From Vibrio breoganii (lineage in GTDB: Bacteria > Pseudomonadota > Gammaproteobacteria > Enterobacterales > Vibrionaceae), in NCBI RefSeq assembly GCF_001677275.1, contig NZ_CP016178.1, positions 620,001 to 684,000 of the forward strand: DNA of 64,000 nt, in the 5' to 3' direction. Of this stretch, positions 34,118 through 42,701 are shown piece by piece (the stretch's first letter is position 1; each line of letters begins with the position of its first letter). The position numbers and the translations under genes are program-made. Below the pieces are notes generated by a model that was not told the origin of the DNA, did not search any database, and saw nothing but the letters and a program-made list of their open reading frames with translations.

Positions 34118-35339
34118 GTGCGCCCCTTACTGCTTTGTTCTCTGCCAAGAAACGCGTTCTAAAGAAGGTGGTAAATGGGCGCAGTAGGGAGCTAAACCAT
34201 GCACCCCAAGATTGGTTTGACCCATCCTCTAGCAACTGGTTATAGATTGCCTCCATTTGAGAGGTGTTTCCTTCTAGAGAGAAGCATTCTTTGGCAACCT
34301 GTTTTCCTCGGCTTGCCATCACTTTGCAAGTCTCTGGGCACTGTATGAGTTGGTTTACTGCACCAACAATGGAATCTATCTCGTTATCACCATTTTCATA
34401 TAACAGGCCAGTGGATTCGTGTTCAATGACCTCGCTTATGCCTCCAACATTTGGGGCAACAACCGCAAGCCCCGCCAATGATGCTTCTACTAACACCAAG
34501 CCAAAGGCTTCGCTTCTTGCGCCGCTGACAAACAGGTCGCAACCGCCTGCAAGCCATGCGCTGACGTTAGATTGCTCTCCGACGAGATGAACTCTAGAGT
34601 CTAGATTCAGTGAATGGATTTGCTTAATTAGATTCAGACGCTCGCTCCCTTCTCCAATAATGATGAGGTGATGCTGATCCTGGCTACTGTTTAAGCGAGC
34701 AAGGGCCTGAATGAGTTTATCGAAGCCTTTGCGTGTAATAAGAGAACCGACGCTGACAAGCACCTTTGCACTTGTCGGAATATTTAGGCGTTCTCTTACA
34801 TCTAGCGGTTGGCTTAGAACGATATTCGGGATGCCGTTATGAACAACGGCAAGGTGTTGTTTTGGATAGCCTTCATCAAGCATTGGCTTAGCAACAGCAT
34901 GGCTCACTGCCACTAAACGCTGGGCTGAATGAAGAGCAAGTGTGAAGCGGTCATGCAGGTTGTAAGGACTGTGGAGTTGGCAAAGCATTGGAATGCGTTT
35001 TGCTTTTGCTGCCAAGGTCATCCACTGACACGGTGCGCCGCTATTAACATGGATAAGGTGAATGTTGTGCTCGGAAATGATTGCTGACGCCGTTTTATAC
35101 AGCGTTACTAACGTCTTCACATTGAAGGCTGATTGCTGAAGGTTAATCAACTCAAAGCTTGAAGAGTGTACAGCAATTCCCTTTGCTGTTAGTTCATGCA
35201 CCAGTACTTGATTGTTAGTCCAAACCACTGGTTTGAAAATAGTCGACAGAGAATCAAGAAGATTCAAAAGACACGCTTCACTGCCTCTGATCCAATCATC
35301 TCCATAGTGAACAATAAGTAGGTTAGTCGTTGGGTGCAT
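34107..35339 (-). CDS. sypI: SypI-like glycosyltransferase
   Basis: A 410-residue GT4 glycosyltransferase. Key parts are LVSVGSLITRKGFDKLIQAL near 195, HLIIIGEGSERLNL and the donor motif SGARSEAFGLVLVEASLAGL with E-x7-E. It is the first gene of the second SypG-type unit, with a good sigma-54 promoter and palindromic element upstream. The C-terminal ~40 residues are basic and may contact the membrane. It is separated from sypH by two plus-strand genes and an IS. Confidence 0.83.
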   Translation of the reverse strand: MHPTTNLLIVHYGDDWIRGSEACLLNLLDSLSTIFKPVVWTNNQVLVHELTAKGIAVHSSSFELINLQQSAFNVKTLVTLYKTASAIISEHNIHLIHVNSGAPCQWMTLAAKAKRIPMLCQLHSPYNLHDRFTLALHSAQRLVAVSHAVAKPMLDEGYPKQHLAVVHNGIPNIVLSQPLDVRERLNIPTSAKVLVSVGSLITRKGFDKLIQALARLNSSQDQHHLIIIGEGSERLNLIKQIHSLNLDSRVHLVGEQSNVSAWLAGGCDLFVSGARSEAFGLVLVEASLAGLAVVAPNVGGISEVIEHESTGLLYENGDNEIDSIVGAVNQLIQCPETCKVMASRGKQVAKECFSLEGNTSQMEAIYNQLLEDGSNQSWGAWFSSLLRPFTTFFRTRFLAENKAVRGAHEA

Positions 35340-35383
35340 TCCTTTCTCCCTAACAGCATTAAAACGGAAACTGTTAGAGGTAC

Positions 35384-35400
35384 TGCAATTAGGATGCCAA
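35384..35400 (-). promoter_or_regulatory. Sigma-54 promoter before sypI
   Basis: The minus strand reads TTGGCATCCTAATTGCA: GG-N10-GC with exact spacing, 45 bases before the sypI start codon. Confidence 0.82.
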
Positions 35401-35446
35401 AATTAAGTGTCTGTTTTTGTTTGGTTTTTGTTGTTCAAAATGTTCA

Positions 35447-35461
35447 TTCTCAAATTGAGAA
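35447..35461. promoter_or_regulatory. SypG-type upstream element for sypI
   Basis: TTCTCAAATTGAGAA, palindromic except for the centre, centred about 56 bases upstream of the sypI -24 element. Nearby at 35508-35524 another palindrome (GTTAAAAACTTTTAAC) may belong to the divergent gene. Confidence 0.75.
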
Positions 35462-35683
35462 TCAGAATGAATAGTTTTGAAATCATTGGAAGTGGTTGCT
35501 TTTTGATAGTTAAAAACTTTTAACCATTGGCACTTAGGCTAAAGCAATCATAGTCCAAGACTTAATGCTAAAAAGCGAACTTTGAGTGACATGTCTATGG
35601 GAGGCGTTGCACGTGTAAAAGTGATAACATGCAAAATCAAAGTATCAAAATCAACAACAAGAAAAATTGAGTTAGGTAGTTAT

Positions 35684-35962
35684 ATGAACGACAAAGTGTT
35701 TGAAATTTGGCAAAGAAAGCGAGAGCAGGGTTTCTTAAGTTGGCTGTTTAAAAGCACTCTTGGGGCTGTAGCTTTCTATCTGGTTTTTAGTATTGTTTTC
35801 CAATATTCTACCGTTAGTGAGCAAGGTGTTCCTGCATTTTTCCAGAGTCAAGCTTCCAACTTTGCGTTGTTTACACTACTAATGTTGATAGGCAACGGTG
35901 TTCTATGGCTTTATCGCGAAGCTAGCTTTAAAAAAGAAGCACGTCGCAGAAATATCCTTTAG
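35684..35962 (+). CDS. Small two-helix membrane protein
   Basis: A 92-residue protein from ATG 35684 with TTAGG upstream. A charged N-terminus (QRKREQ), two hydrophobic helices (about residues 25-42 and 62-79) and a basic C-terminus (KKEARRR) suggest an N-in, C-in topology. No family recognised. It lies between sypI and the prepilin gene, transcribed opposite to syp. The longer frame from 35582 lacks a good ribosome site. Confidence 0.6.
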   Translation: MNDKVFEIWQRKREQGFLSWLFKSTLGAVAFYLVFSIVFQYSTVSEQGVPAFFQSQASNFALFTLLMLIGNGVLWLYREASFKKEARRRNIL

Positions 35963-36167
35963 AAATAAGTTAAGCAGACTGACAACGCTTGGCATCTCAT
36001 ATCTCATGTTGGTGTGACTTCAGTGATCTGGATGTACTTAAAGCGTTGTTAGCAAGTGAACAACTTAGCAACTAAGCTTCAGAGCGAATAAGCAATAGTG
36101 ACCAGTGTGCATCTTAGACAATTGGAATATAATCAATAAGTTGCTTAGTAATTAATAGAGACAAGGA

Positions 36168-36740
36168 ATGGTCAAAATAAAAGGCTTCACGCTAATCGAA
36201 TTAGTGGTTGTACTCGTTATTCTAGGGGTACTCGCCGTTGTAGCTGCACCAAGATTTTTGAATCTGCAAAATGATGCCAGAATTTCTTTTATTCAGGGTG
36301 TTTCCGCAGCTATGGAAACTAGTGGAGTTCAAGTGAACGCCAAAGCTGTGATTGATAATGAAACAGGGCAAACAGGGAAAGTATACGATAAAGGCTTTAG
36401 TTCGCCGGATAACGGAATACCGGTTGCGTACGGTTTTGCTGATAGCCATTGGAACAACGCGTGGCGTTATCTGGTTGATATTGGAGAAGTGATTCCATAT
36501 ACAAACTTCAATTCAGTGTGTTCTGATTACTCGCTGTGTGGCGTAGGTAACCAAACCGTTAATAATATCAATCAGAGCATCTTACCTGACGCTGTGACTA
36601 AACCCGCTCCGAGTAACGCTAAAATGGTATTCATTTGGCCAGAAGGCTTCAAAATAGCGGATAGATGCTACGCGTATTACTACCACCCTAAAGTTGAGGG
36701 TGAAGATTCTCTTTATGGTTCTGTTACTGACGGCTGCTAA
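36168..36740 (+). CDS. Type IV prepilin-like protein (MSHA-like)
   Basis: A 190-residue prepilin. The leader MVKIKG is followed by FTLIELVVVLVILGVLAVVA, with glutamate at mature position 5 and the cleavage glycine before phenylalanine, so it should be processed by a PilD-type peptidase. The helix continues into PRFLNLQNDARISFIQGV as in MshA-family pilins. Four cysteines (CSDYSLC and DRCYAYY with a final GC) could form two disulfides. No assembly genes are nearby, so it would rely on an unlinked type IV pilus or MSHA system. It lies inside the syp locus between sypH and sypI. Confidence 0.82.
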   Translation: MVKIKGFTLIELVVVLVILGVLAVVAAPRFLNLQNDARISFIQGVSAAMETSGVQVNAKAVIDNETGQTGKVYDKGFSSPDNGIPVAYGFADSHWNNAWRYLVDIGEVIPYTNFNSVCSDYSLCGVGNQTVNNINQSILPDAVTKPAPSNAKMVFIWPEGFKIADRCYAYYYHPKVEGEDSLYGSVTDGC

Positions 36741-36875
36741 CTACTTTTATTCTTGTGTCATGCATAGTCGGGCTTAATCTTGCCAACTCTTTTCCATTAA
36801 ACCGAAAAGCAGATTCCCTTTTTCATGCGAATGACGGGGGGGTATTTTGCCCTTGTTAATCGCAATTTCTCTAAC

Positions 36876-36926
36876 TTATTCGTCGACCGATCTCGAAGCA
36901 AACGAAGAAAGAACGAGATGTTTAGA
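36876..36926 (-). other. Displaced 3' end of sypH
   Basis: The minus strand continues the sypH frame across the duplicated target: after LPLY (CCTCTATAC) it reads SKHLVLSSFASRSVDE and a stop at 36876. This is the native SypH C-terminus, now 2.7 kb from the gene. The IS supplies GVVD instead. Confidence 0.75.
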
Positions 36927-37910
36927 GTATAGAGGGGCGTTGTTGATCAAATCAGGAAAAGGACGTAGCTATCCTACGGAACTTGCCAGCTAGCTTCTAA
37001 TGGGCATACCTAGCCCTAGGACTTTATTCATCGCCTTGACATTTGCCAACGCCTCACCAACTTGAGCGTTATAACATCTCAAGCTCAATGTTCCGCTAGT
37101 CAGTCCTTTATATCGGGACATTGCCGTCTCAGAGATTGAACGGTCGTGATAGCCAGAGTCAGTTTTCCACTGAGCTAACGAATCGCTTTTAAGTGCATCG
37201 ACCACTTTATTCCGAGGGTGTCCCTCTTCCCAATAACCAGCATTTTTCCGAGGAGGTATGAGAGGTTTGCAACCCTTATTCTGCAATACTTCATGGCACT
37301 TTTTCGTGTCGTAAGCACCATCTGCTGATACAGAATGCACTTTTCTACGAAGCGGATTCAGCAATGTTGGGAGAGCTTCACTATCACCGACATTGACGAG
37401 GCTGACTTCTGCGCTAATCACATCATGAGTATCAACATCAACGGCCAGATGCAGTTTACGCCAAGTCCGACGTTTTTCTGCTCCATGCTTTTTAACTTTC
37501 CATTCACCTTCACCAAAGACTTTCAGACCTGTTGAATCAATAGCAATATGGCGAACTGAGCCTTTAGATTTGTTCTTGTATTGTACCTGAACGGTCTTTG
37601 AGCGCTTGCTAATACTGCTGTAGTTTGGGGAGCGCAAAGGGACGTTCATCAAGGCAAAAATGGAGTCGATAAAACCTTGAAGCGCACGTAACGGGAGTGA
37701 GAATATCCCTTTAACCATCAAAGCGGTTTCAATAGCAGTATCAGAAAACTGAAAGCCTCTGCCACGTTTTCCATGGTGTCTTTTGCATTGCCACGCTTCA
37801 ACGGCTGAGTCGTCAATCCAAAACGTTACTGAGCCTCGCTTACACAAGGCTTCATTATACTCACTCCAATTCACTATCGGCGTTTTTCAAGGTAGTTGTC
37901 GCCTCGGTGC

Positions 37911-38987
37911 TTAAGCTGCTTGTTTTTCGTTCTCCGGATTTAATTCAACCTCAGTTACCGGAGACCAGTTTCTCGTCTCTTTTGACCATCTCTCAGGCTT
38001 GTTCAACTGAGCCAATTTATAAACCTCATCACGCTGCTTGAGGAGCGCCGTGTCTTGCCCCTCATGTTTTTGCTCAGGAGTAACAAAATTAATCCTGCTA
38101 TGTCGATGTTCTGTGTTATACCAACGCACGAACTCCATAGTCCACTGCCGGACCTCTTCTAAGGATTTGAAGCCTTCAGATGGCCAGCGCCTACAGTATT
38201 TCACCGTCCTGAACAGTGATTCTGAGTACGGGTTGTCGTTGCTCACTCGTGGTCGGCTGCGAGAGCCTGCAACACCTAACTCTTGCATTTTGGCTAGCAT
38301 CGTCAGGCTCTTCATCGGGCTTCCATTATCTGAATGAAGCACTACCGACTGACCTACGCACTTTTCAGACCAGACCGTTCGCTCCAACAGGTTGGCTGCA
38401 TGCTCCCCCGATTCGCATTCGTGAACCTCCCAGCCAACGATTTTTCGGCTAAAGATATCCTCAATCATGTAGAGGTAATAATGCTGGCCGATCACGGTCG
38501 TCGGACAGTAGGTAATATCCCAACTCCACACCTGATTAGGCCCGGTAGCCTTATGACTGGTTGGTTTTTTTAGTGTACCTTTCGGCTTATCTTTACCTCG
38601 ATGGGTGAGTTGGTTGTTTTCTTTCAACACCCGGTAAAACGTTGATTCCGATGCAAGATAGATCCCATCATCAGCTAATCTGGGCACGATCTGACTTGGT
38701 GGTAAATCAGCAAATTCACCTTCATTACACACGATTAAGATCTGCTGCCGTTCATCCTCTGCAAGCTTATTTGCTGGCTCTGGCCTATCAGCTAAAGGTC
38801 TTCTATCCGCTGATAATTCACCATCATTCATCCAGCGTTGTAGCGTACGGAGCGACAGGCCAATCTCCTGACAGGCCTGCTTCTTTCTGGCACCAGAGGC
38901 TACTGCCTCATCAATCAGCTTGATGTAATATCGCCTATCTGGGAAGGTGGTTAATGCCCCTCGTCTTCCCCCCAGTAGGCATTTAGC
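37911..38987 (-). CDS. IS3-type transposase OrfB (copy 2)
   Basis: Identical in protein sequence to the OrfB of copy 1 (from MNDGELSADRRP at 38831 onward), with the same DDE core. The frame is open from the slippery site at 38987-38993 and is expressed as an OrfAB fusion. Both copies appear functional, giving two active transposase sources in the window. Confidence 0.9.
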   Translation of the reverse strand, partial: AKCLLGGRRGALTTFPDRRYYIKLIDEAVASGARKKQACQEIGLSLRTLQRWMNDGELSADRRPLADRPEPANKLAEDERQQILIVCNEGEFADLPPSQIVPRLADDGIYLASESTFYRVLKENNQLTHRGKDKPKGTLKKPTSHKATGPNQVWSWDITYCPTTVIGQHYYLYMIEDIFSRKIVGWEVHECESGEHAANLLERTVWSEKCVGQSVVLHSDNGSPMKSLTMLAKMQELGVAGSRSRPRVSNDNPYSESLFRTVKYCRRWPSEGFKSLEEVRQWTMEFVRWYNTEHRHSRINFVTPEQKHEGQDTALLKQRDEVYKLAQLNKPERWSKETRNWSPVTEVELNPENEKQAA

Positions 38988-39442
38988 TTTTTTCTTAGCA
39001 CCAACAGTGCCGCGGTCTCAGCTAATGCAGCATCTTTGCGCTTTAGCTCCTTTTCTAGCTCCTTAATTCGCTTTCGATCTTCCTTGCGCTCTTGAGCTAG
39101 CAGCTTAGGTGTCTGAGTCGTTTTTTCATTGCCCGCAATACAGCTAAGCTTCCACTGCTTGACCTGCTCTGGATACAGCCCTTTTTCTCGACAATATTTG
39201 CTTAACTCGACTTCAGATAATGCGGCAGTTTCAAGTACTACTGCAAACTTCTGCTCTGCGGACCAACCATTTGAACTATGACCTTTTGACACTCTTAATC
39301 CTGTTGCTGAGTATTTCTTTTTCCATCCGTACAGGGTAGATACACTGATGCGTTCCTGCCGGGCAAACTCACTCAATGATAAACCACTTTCAATAAGCTT
39401 TTGAACCATGGCTTTCTTATGATCTTCTGGATATAGCTTCAC
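38951..39442 (-). CDS. IS3-type transposase OrfA (copy 2)
   Basis: Identical to the 163-residue OrfA of copy 1, starting at GTG 39442, with two helix-turn-helix segments and a coiled-coil tail. It ends in the region of the -1 slip into orfB. Confidence 0.88.
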   Translation of the reverse strand: MKLYPEDHKKAMVQKLIESGLSLSEFARQERISVSTLYGWKKKYSATGLRVSKGHSSNGWSAEQKFAVVLETAALSEVELSKYCREKGLYPEQVKQWKLSCIAGNEKTTQTPKLLAQERKEDRKRIKELEKELKRKDAALAETAALLVLRKKLNAYWGEDEGH

Positions 39443-39602
39443 CTAAAGTAACTTACCGCTCCCTGTCTGAATAATTAAGTTCTAACAGAGGCGACAACTA
39501 TCCTGACACAGGGGGCTATCTTCTTCTTCGATTTACCCATAACACCACCATGCTTCTACTACATGGGATCAGATCGCAGGATTGAGAAAAGGTTCAACTG
39601 AT

Positions 39603-40676
39603 TTAGTCAACAACGCCGTATAGAGGAAGGATCTGGGGTACTACGGCTTCGGTGGAAAACTGTGACTCTATGGTCTCTTTGGCATTTTCTGCCAGCGTTT
39701 CTCGTTCGCTTTCGGTGCTGTTAAGCCATTCGTCTAGTAATAGCGCAAGCTCTTCTGTGCTATCGGCTATCCATCCGTTATGGCCGTGGTCGATTAATCT
39801 TTCTAACGCGCCGATATTGAGCGTCAGCACAGGGATACCTCGCGCCATCGCTTCTAGCGCGGTCATAGGCAGTCCTTCATAGCGAGAAGATATCACCAAT
39901 AAACCAATGTTTTCCCAGCATTGGCTCATGTTCTTTTGAAATCCTAAAAACTCTGCGTTAGTGACTTTGCGATCCTGGAGCCCTTCCCTTAAAGGGCCGT
40001 CCCCATACAAATAGAAAGACTCATCGGGATGCTGCTCGGCGAGATCTAAGAAACGGTCAGGGCCTTTCTCAACGCTCAAACGTCCCACAAAGGCAATCTG
40101 TTTACCTTCGCTTTGTTTAGAACCTTGTGTGGAAACAAAGTTGTTTAGAAACAAACTCTTAACGGGAAGGCGGGCTTGTATTTCTGGGCTCACACATAGG
40201 CTCTGATCGGATAGTAAGGAGCTGTAGCGATCAAGCCAGTCGTAGAGGCGAACCTTTCCTTTGGGGACTTCACCTGCGTGGTAGGTGCTGATCTGCTTGG
40301 TTTGTTGTGTGGTGGTTTTTACCGCGAGTTTGCTGACAATGCTGGCTTTATAGCCATGAGCGTGCACTGCAATGGGCTTTAATTGAGCAATGGCCTTTCG
40401 CAGTTCAAGGGTTTGCTTAACTAACGAGTGATGGTTTTCATTATCGAGCAGTGTGTGCAGGTAACTGTAGGGGATATTGTGCTTTTCAAGCTTGGCGATG
40501 ATAGCCGATGGTTCATTAAAGCGAGTAAGTAGAATGACTCGTAAGGGCACTTTGTAAAACGCGATGCCTCGCGCCAGTTCCAATACATGGGTTTCAATGC
40601 CCCCAAAGGTAAGGCTGTCTAATAACAACCATACCTCTTGAGGGTTGATGGGATCACTCACTGACTTGTAAGTCAT
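39603..40676 (-). CDS. sypH: SypH-like glycosyltransferase, C-terminus altered by an IS
   Basis: A 357-residue GT4 glycosyltransferase. It has LTFGGIETHVLELARGI near the start, IAFVGRLSVEKGPDRFLDLA for donor binding, and VISSRYEGLPMTALEAMARG with E-x7-E. I chose ATG 40676, which overlaps the sypG stop by 23 bases; the longer frame begins within sypG. The IS903-type insertion replaces the last 16 native residues (SKHLVLSSFASRSVDE) by GVVD. The missing tail lies outside the catalytic core, so partial or full activity is possible. Transcription onward to sypI is interrupted by two opposite genes in any case. Confidence 0.82.
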   Translation of the reverse strand: MTYKSVSDPINPQEVWLLLDSLTFGGIETHVLELARGIAFYKVPLRVILLTRFNEPSAIIAKLEKHNIPYSYLHTLLDNENHHSLVKQTLELRKAIAQLKPIAVHAHGYKASIVSKLAVKTTTQQTKQISTYHAGEVPKGKVRLYDWLDRYSSLLSDQSLCVSPEIQARLPVKSLFLNNFVSTQGSKQSEGKQIAFVGRLSVEKGPDRFLDLAEQHPDESFYLYGDGPLREGLQDRKVTNAEFLGFQKNMSQCWENIGLLVISSRYEGLPMTALEAMARGIPVLTLNIGALERLIDHGHNGWIADSTEELALLLDEWLNSTESERETLAENAKETIESQFSTEAVVPQILPLYGVVD

Positions 40677-42171
40677 CTTCGGCTTCCCACTGTTGTTTCT
40701 TTCGATAAACAGTCGATGGGCTGAGTTCAAGCATGACAGCGGCATTTAGGACATTGCCGTCGCACACCTTAATTGCGTTCTGGATGGTTTCTTTTTCCAC
40801 TTGCCACATGGGCCTTACTGCAAATGTAGACGATGATTCGCTACTCACTGTTGTTGGAGCTTGCTGTGATTCAGTAGGCGAGGTGATCTGGTTAACTACG
40901 GGTTCGACATTTGTTGCTGGTGGCGCTTGTACAGCAACAGGTGCAGGAGTCAGTGTTGCTACTGCTGCTGGTATTGCTACCACAGCAGGTTTAGCTGGGT
41001 TGACACTGTTAAGTGGTGGTGGAAGTTGGCTTGCTTCAACCTTAGTGCCATCGTTGAGTACAACCACGTTTCGCATAATATTTTGCAGCTGCCTAACGTT
41101 GCCAGGCCAAGGGTAATCCTTGAGGATAGACTCAACCTCTGTGGACAATCCAGTAAAGCCCTTGCCGTCTTGCTTGGAGTACAGTTTAACGAAGTGCTTA
41201 GCGAGAGTGACGATATCTTTGTCTCGCTCGCGCAAAGCGGGCAGTTCAATAGGGATAACATGCACTCGATAATAGAGATCCTCACGGAATCGTCCCGCTT
41301 CTATTTCTTTTAAGGGATCTTTATTGGTTGCGCAGATGATTCTCACGTCCGCTTTTAATTCTTTGCTACCCCCTAGCGGGGTGACACAGCCGGTTTGTAA
41401 AAAGCGCAGTAGTTTTTTCTGCATCTCCAGTTCCATCTCGCACAATTCGTCGAGGAACAAGGTGCCACCGTGTGCCTGCATCGCCGCGCCTTTGCGGTCG
41501 GTGGTAGCGCCGGTAAATGCGCCTTTAACGTGACCGAAAATCTCACTTTCCATCAGATCTCTTGGAATCGCACCACAGTTGAGGGCGACAAAGGGTTTGT
41601 CTGCGCGTTTACTCTGTTTGTGTAGCGCTTCAGCACACACCTCTTTACCTGTACCACTCTCACCGTTGATAAATACGCTGGCGGTAGTAGGGGCGGCAGA
41701 TTCAATGATCTTGTAGACCGCCTGCATAGGTAAGCTAGACCCAATGAAACCGTGGAAGTTAGGGCGATCAAACTTAGTCTCTAGCTTATTCACCAAGTTT
41801 TCTAATTTGGTGCGCTTAAGGTGCAGGGCAACCGATGTTTTTAACCTGTCTGCGGTAATCGGCTTTTCTAGGAAGTCATCAGCGCCTTTTTGAATCAGAC
41901 TCACCGCAGTATTTACTGAGCCGTGGGCAGTGGCGATGATCACTGAGGTCGGGATTTCGTTTTCCTTGATCCAATCAAGGATTTCCTCTCCGGTAGTGTC
42001 GGGGAGTTTGAGATCAAGAATGACCAATTGCGGAGCGTGGTGCTCTATAAAACGTTTGGCATCCTTGCCTGTCTCTACATGAAACAGATCATAGGGTTCG
42101 TCTTTTACATACTGCTTATAGAGTATGGCTAGTGAGTTGGAGTCCTCGACTAGTAGTACTTTTGGCTCCAT
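40654..42171 (-). CDS. sypG: SypG-like sigma-54-dependent response regulator
   Basis: A 505-residue NtrC-type activator. The receiver has D53 in ILDLKLP; the AAA+ domain has GESGTGKE near 169, the sigma-54 contact GAFTGA near 231 and the GTLFLDEL Walker B; a proline/alanine-rich linker (about 385-430) precedes a Fis-type helix-turn-helix (NVLNAAVMLELSPSTVYRKK). SypG is the direct activator of syp operons in V. fischeri. Three sigma-54 promoters with matching upstream palindromes in this window (before sypA, sypI, sypM) are its likely targets. It is 32 bases after sypF. The long Pro/Ala linker is unusual. Confidence 0.9.
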   Translation of the reverse strand: MEPKVLLVEDSNSLAILYKQYVKDEPYDLFHVETGKDAKRFIEHHAPQLVILDLKLPDTTGEEILDWIKENEIPTSVIIATAHGSVNTAVSLIQKGADDFLEKPITADRLKTSVALHLKRTKLENLVNKLETKFDRPNFHGFIGSSLPMQAVYKIIESAAPTTASVFINGESGTGKEVCAEALHKQSKRADKPFVALNCGAIPRDLMESEIFGHVKGAFTGATTDRKGAAMQAHGGTLFLDELCEMELEMQKKLLRFLQTGCVTPLGGSKELKADVRIICATNKDPLKEIEAGRFREDLYYRVHVIPIELPALRERDKDIVTLAKHFVKLYSKQDGKGFTGLSTEVESILKDYPWPGNVRQLQNIMRNVVVLNDGTKVEASQLPPPLNSVNPAKPAVVAIPAAVATLTPAPVAVQAPPATNVEPVVNQITSPTESQQAPTTVSSESSSTFAVRPMWQVEKETIQNAIKVCDGNVLNAAVMLELSPSTVYRKKQQWEAEDDLQVSE

Positions 42172-42203
42172 GAAACGTCCTTTTAAACCAATGACTTATT
42201 AAT

Positions 42204-42644
42204 TTATAGGCTTTCTTTAAGGCTTTGCAATGCTTGTTGTGACTGAATTGCCAAATCTTTGAGTAAGGCACCGTTTTTTAGTGCCTCAGCATGATCTTGT
42301 TGCAAACAAGACTGTTCTACCGATTTTGCCAACTTGCCCAGTGCTGCAACGCCGATGGCAAGCGACGTACCTGCTAAGGTATGAGTTTCAAACTCTAATG
42401 TTTGGTAGTCTTCTTCACTTATTGCTTTGTTGATGATCTCTAAGCGTCCTTGCGATTCTTCCAAATAACTGTCTATAAGTAACGGAAGAATTTCGATACT
42501 GGTGTCGCTAATGATCTGCTCTATAACTGCGTTATCTATAAGTTGTTCTGATGGCACGACAATGACTTCCTTTTCTTGCTGTATCTGTTCTGTACGTTGC
42601 AAAGGGCTGGCTTTGTAAAGAGAGTGTAAAAAGCGTCTTAACAT
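42204..42644 (-). CDS. sypF: HPt-domain protein in the sypF position
   Basis: A 146-residue protein with a single histidine phosphotransfer domain (about 40-146). The phospho-accepting histidine is H88 in FETHTLAGTSLAIGV, matching the H-x-L-x-G-x-S pattern. In V. fischeri sypF encodes a membrane hybrid kinase whose HPt domain passes phosphate to SypG; here only the HPt part is present, with a basic N-terminal leader of about 25 residues. It lies directly before sypG. It probably relays phosphate from an unlinked-domain kinase such as the hybrid kinase at 46890-48599. The name is by position and domain. Confidence 0.78.
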   Translation of the reverse strand: MLRRFLHSLYKASPLQRTEQIQQEKEVIVVPSEQLIDNAVIEQIISDTSIEILPLLIDSYLEESQGRLEIINKAISEEDYQTLEFETHTLAGTSLAIGVAALGKLAKSVEQSCLQQDHAEALKNGALLKDLAIQSQQALQSLKESL

Positions 42645-42701
42645 TTAGTATTCCTTTTATCGCCCATTATTTCTAGTTTTTGTTTCACACTATTTACGTG
42701 A

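Larger units (their letters stand above)
37879..39515 (-). mobile_element. IS3-type insertion sequence, copy 2 (1637 bp)
   Basis: Same length, ends and encoded proteins as copy 1 at 7888-9524, in inverted orientation. The target duplication is CTATC on the plus strand (37874-37878 and 39516-39520), with the outermost base ambiguous. It inserted into the IS903-type transposase gene, so it arrived after that element. The slippery A6G site corresponds to 38987-38993. Confidence 0.92.
36990..39540 (-). pseudogene. IS903-type transposase interrupted by an IS
   Basis: The native gene starts at ATG 39540 with MGKSKKKI, is cut by the IS at 37879-39515, and continues as VNWSEYNEALCKRG to 36990; rejoined it would be 302 residues. 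The DDE domain is intact in the larger part: IAIDSTGLKVFGEGEW holds the first aspartate and VSADGAYDTKKC the second, with the IS5 Y-R-E type region toward the end (GYHDRSISETAMSRYKGL). The remaining 294-residue frame could start at GTG 37872 only by chance, so the element is probably immobile unless helped in trans. Confidence 0.88.
36936..39617 (-). mobile_element. IS5-family (IS903-type) element split by a second IS
   Basis: Terminal repeats GGCGTTGTTGATCAAATCAG and, inverted, GGCGTTGTTGACTAAATCAG, bounded by a perfect 9 bp duplication GTATAGAGG (36927-36935 and 39618-39626). The 9 bp target and GGC-TTGTTG ends are those of the IS903 subgroup. Without the inner IS it would be about 1040 bp. 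It inserted into the 3' end of sypH. The nested 1637 bp IS3-type copy interrupts its transposase gene near the start. Confidence 0.9.

Noticed and set aside
35524..35546. Plus-strand TTGGCAC followed by AAAGCA as a sigma-54 promoter for the small membrane protein gene
   Set aside because: The GG to GC distance is 13 bases rather than 10, so sigma-54 would not fit.
37335..37535. Plus-strand ORF inside the IS903-type transposase
   Set aside because: Shadow of the transposase gene.
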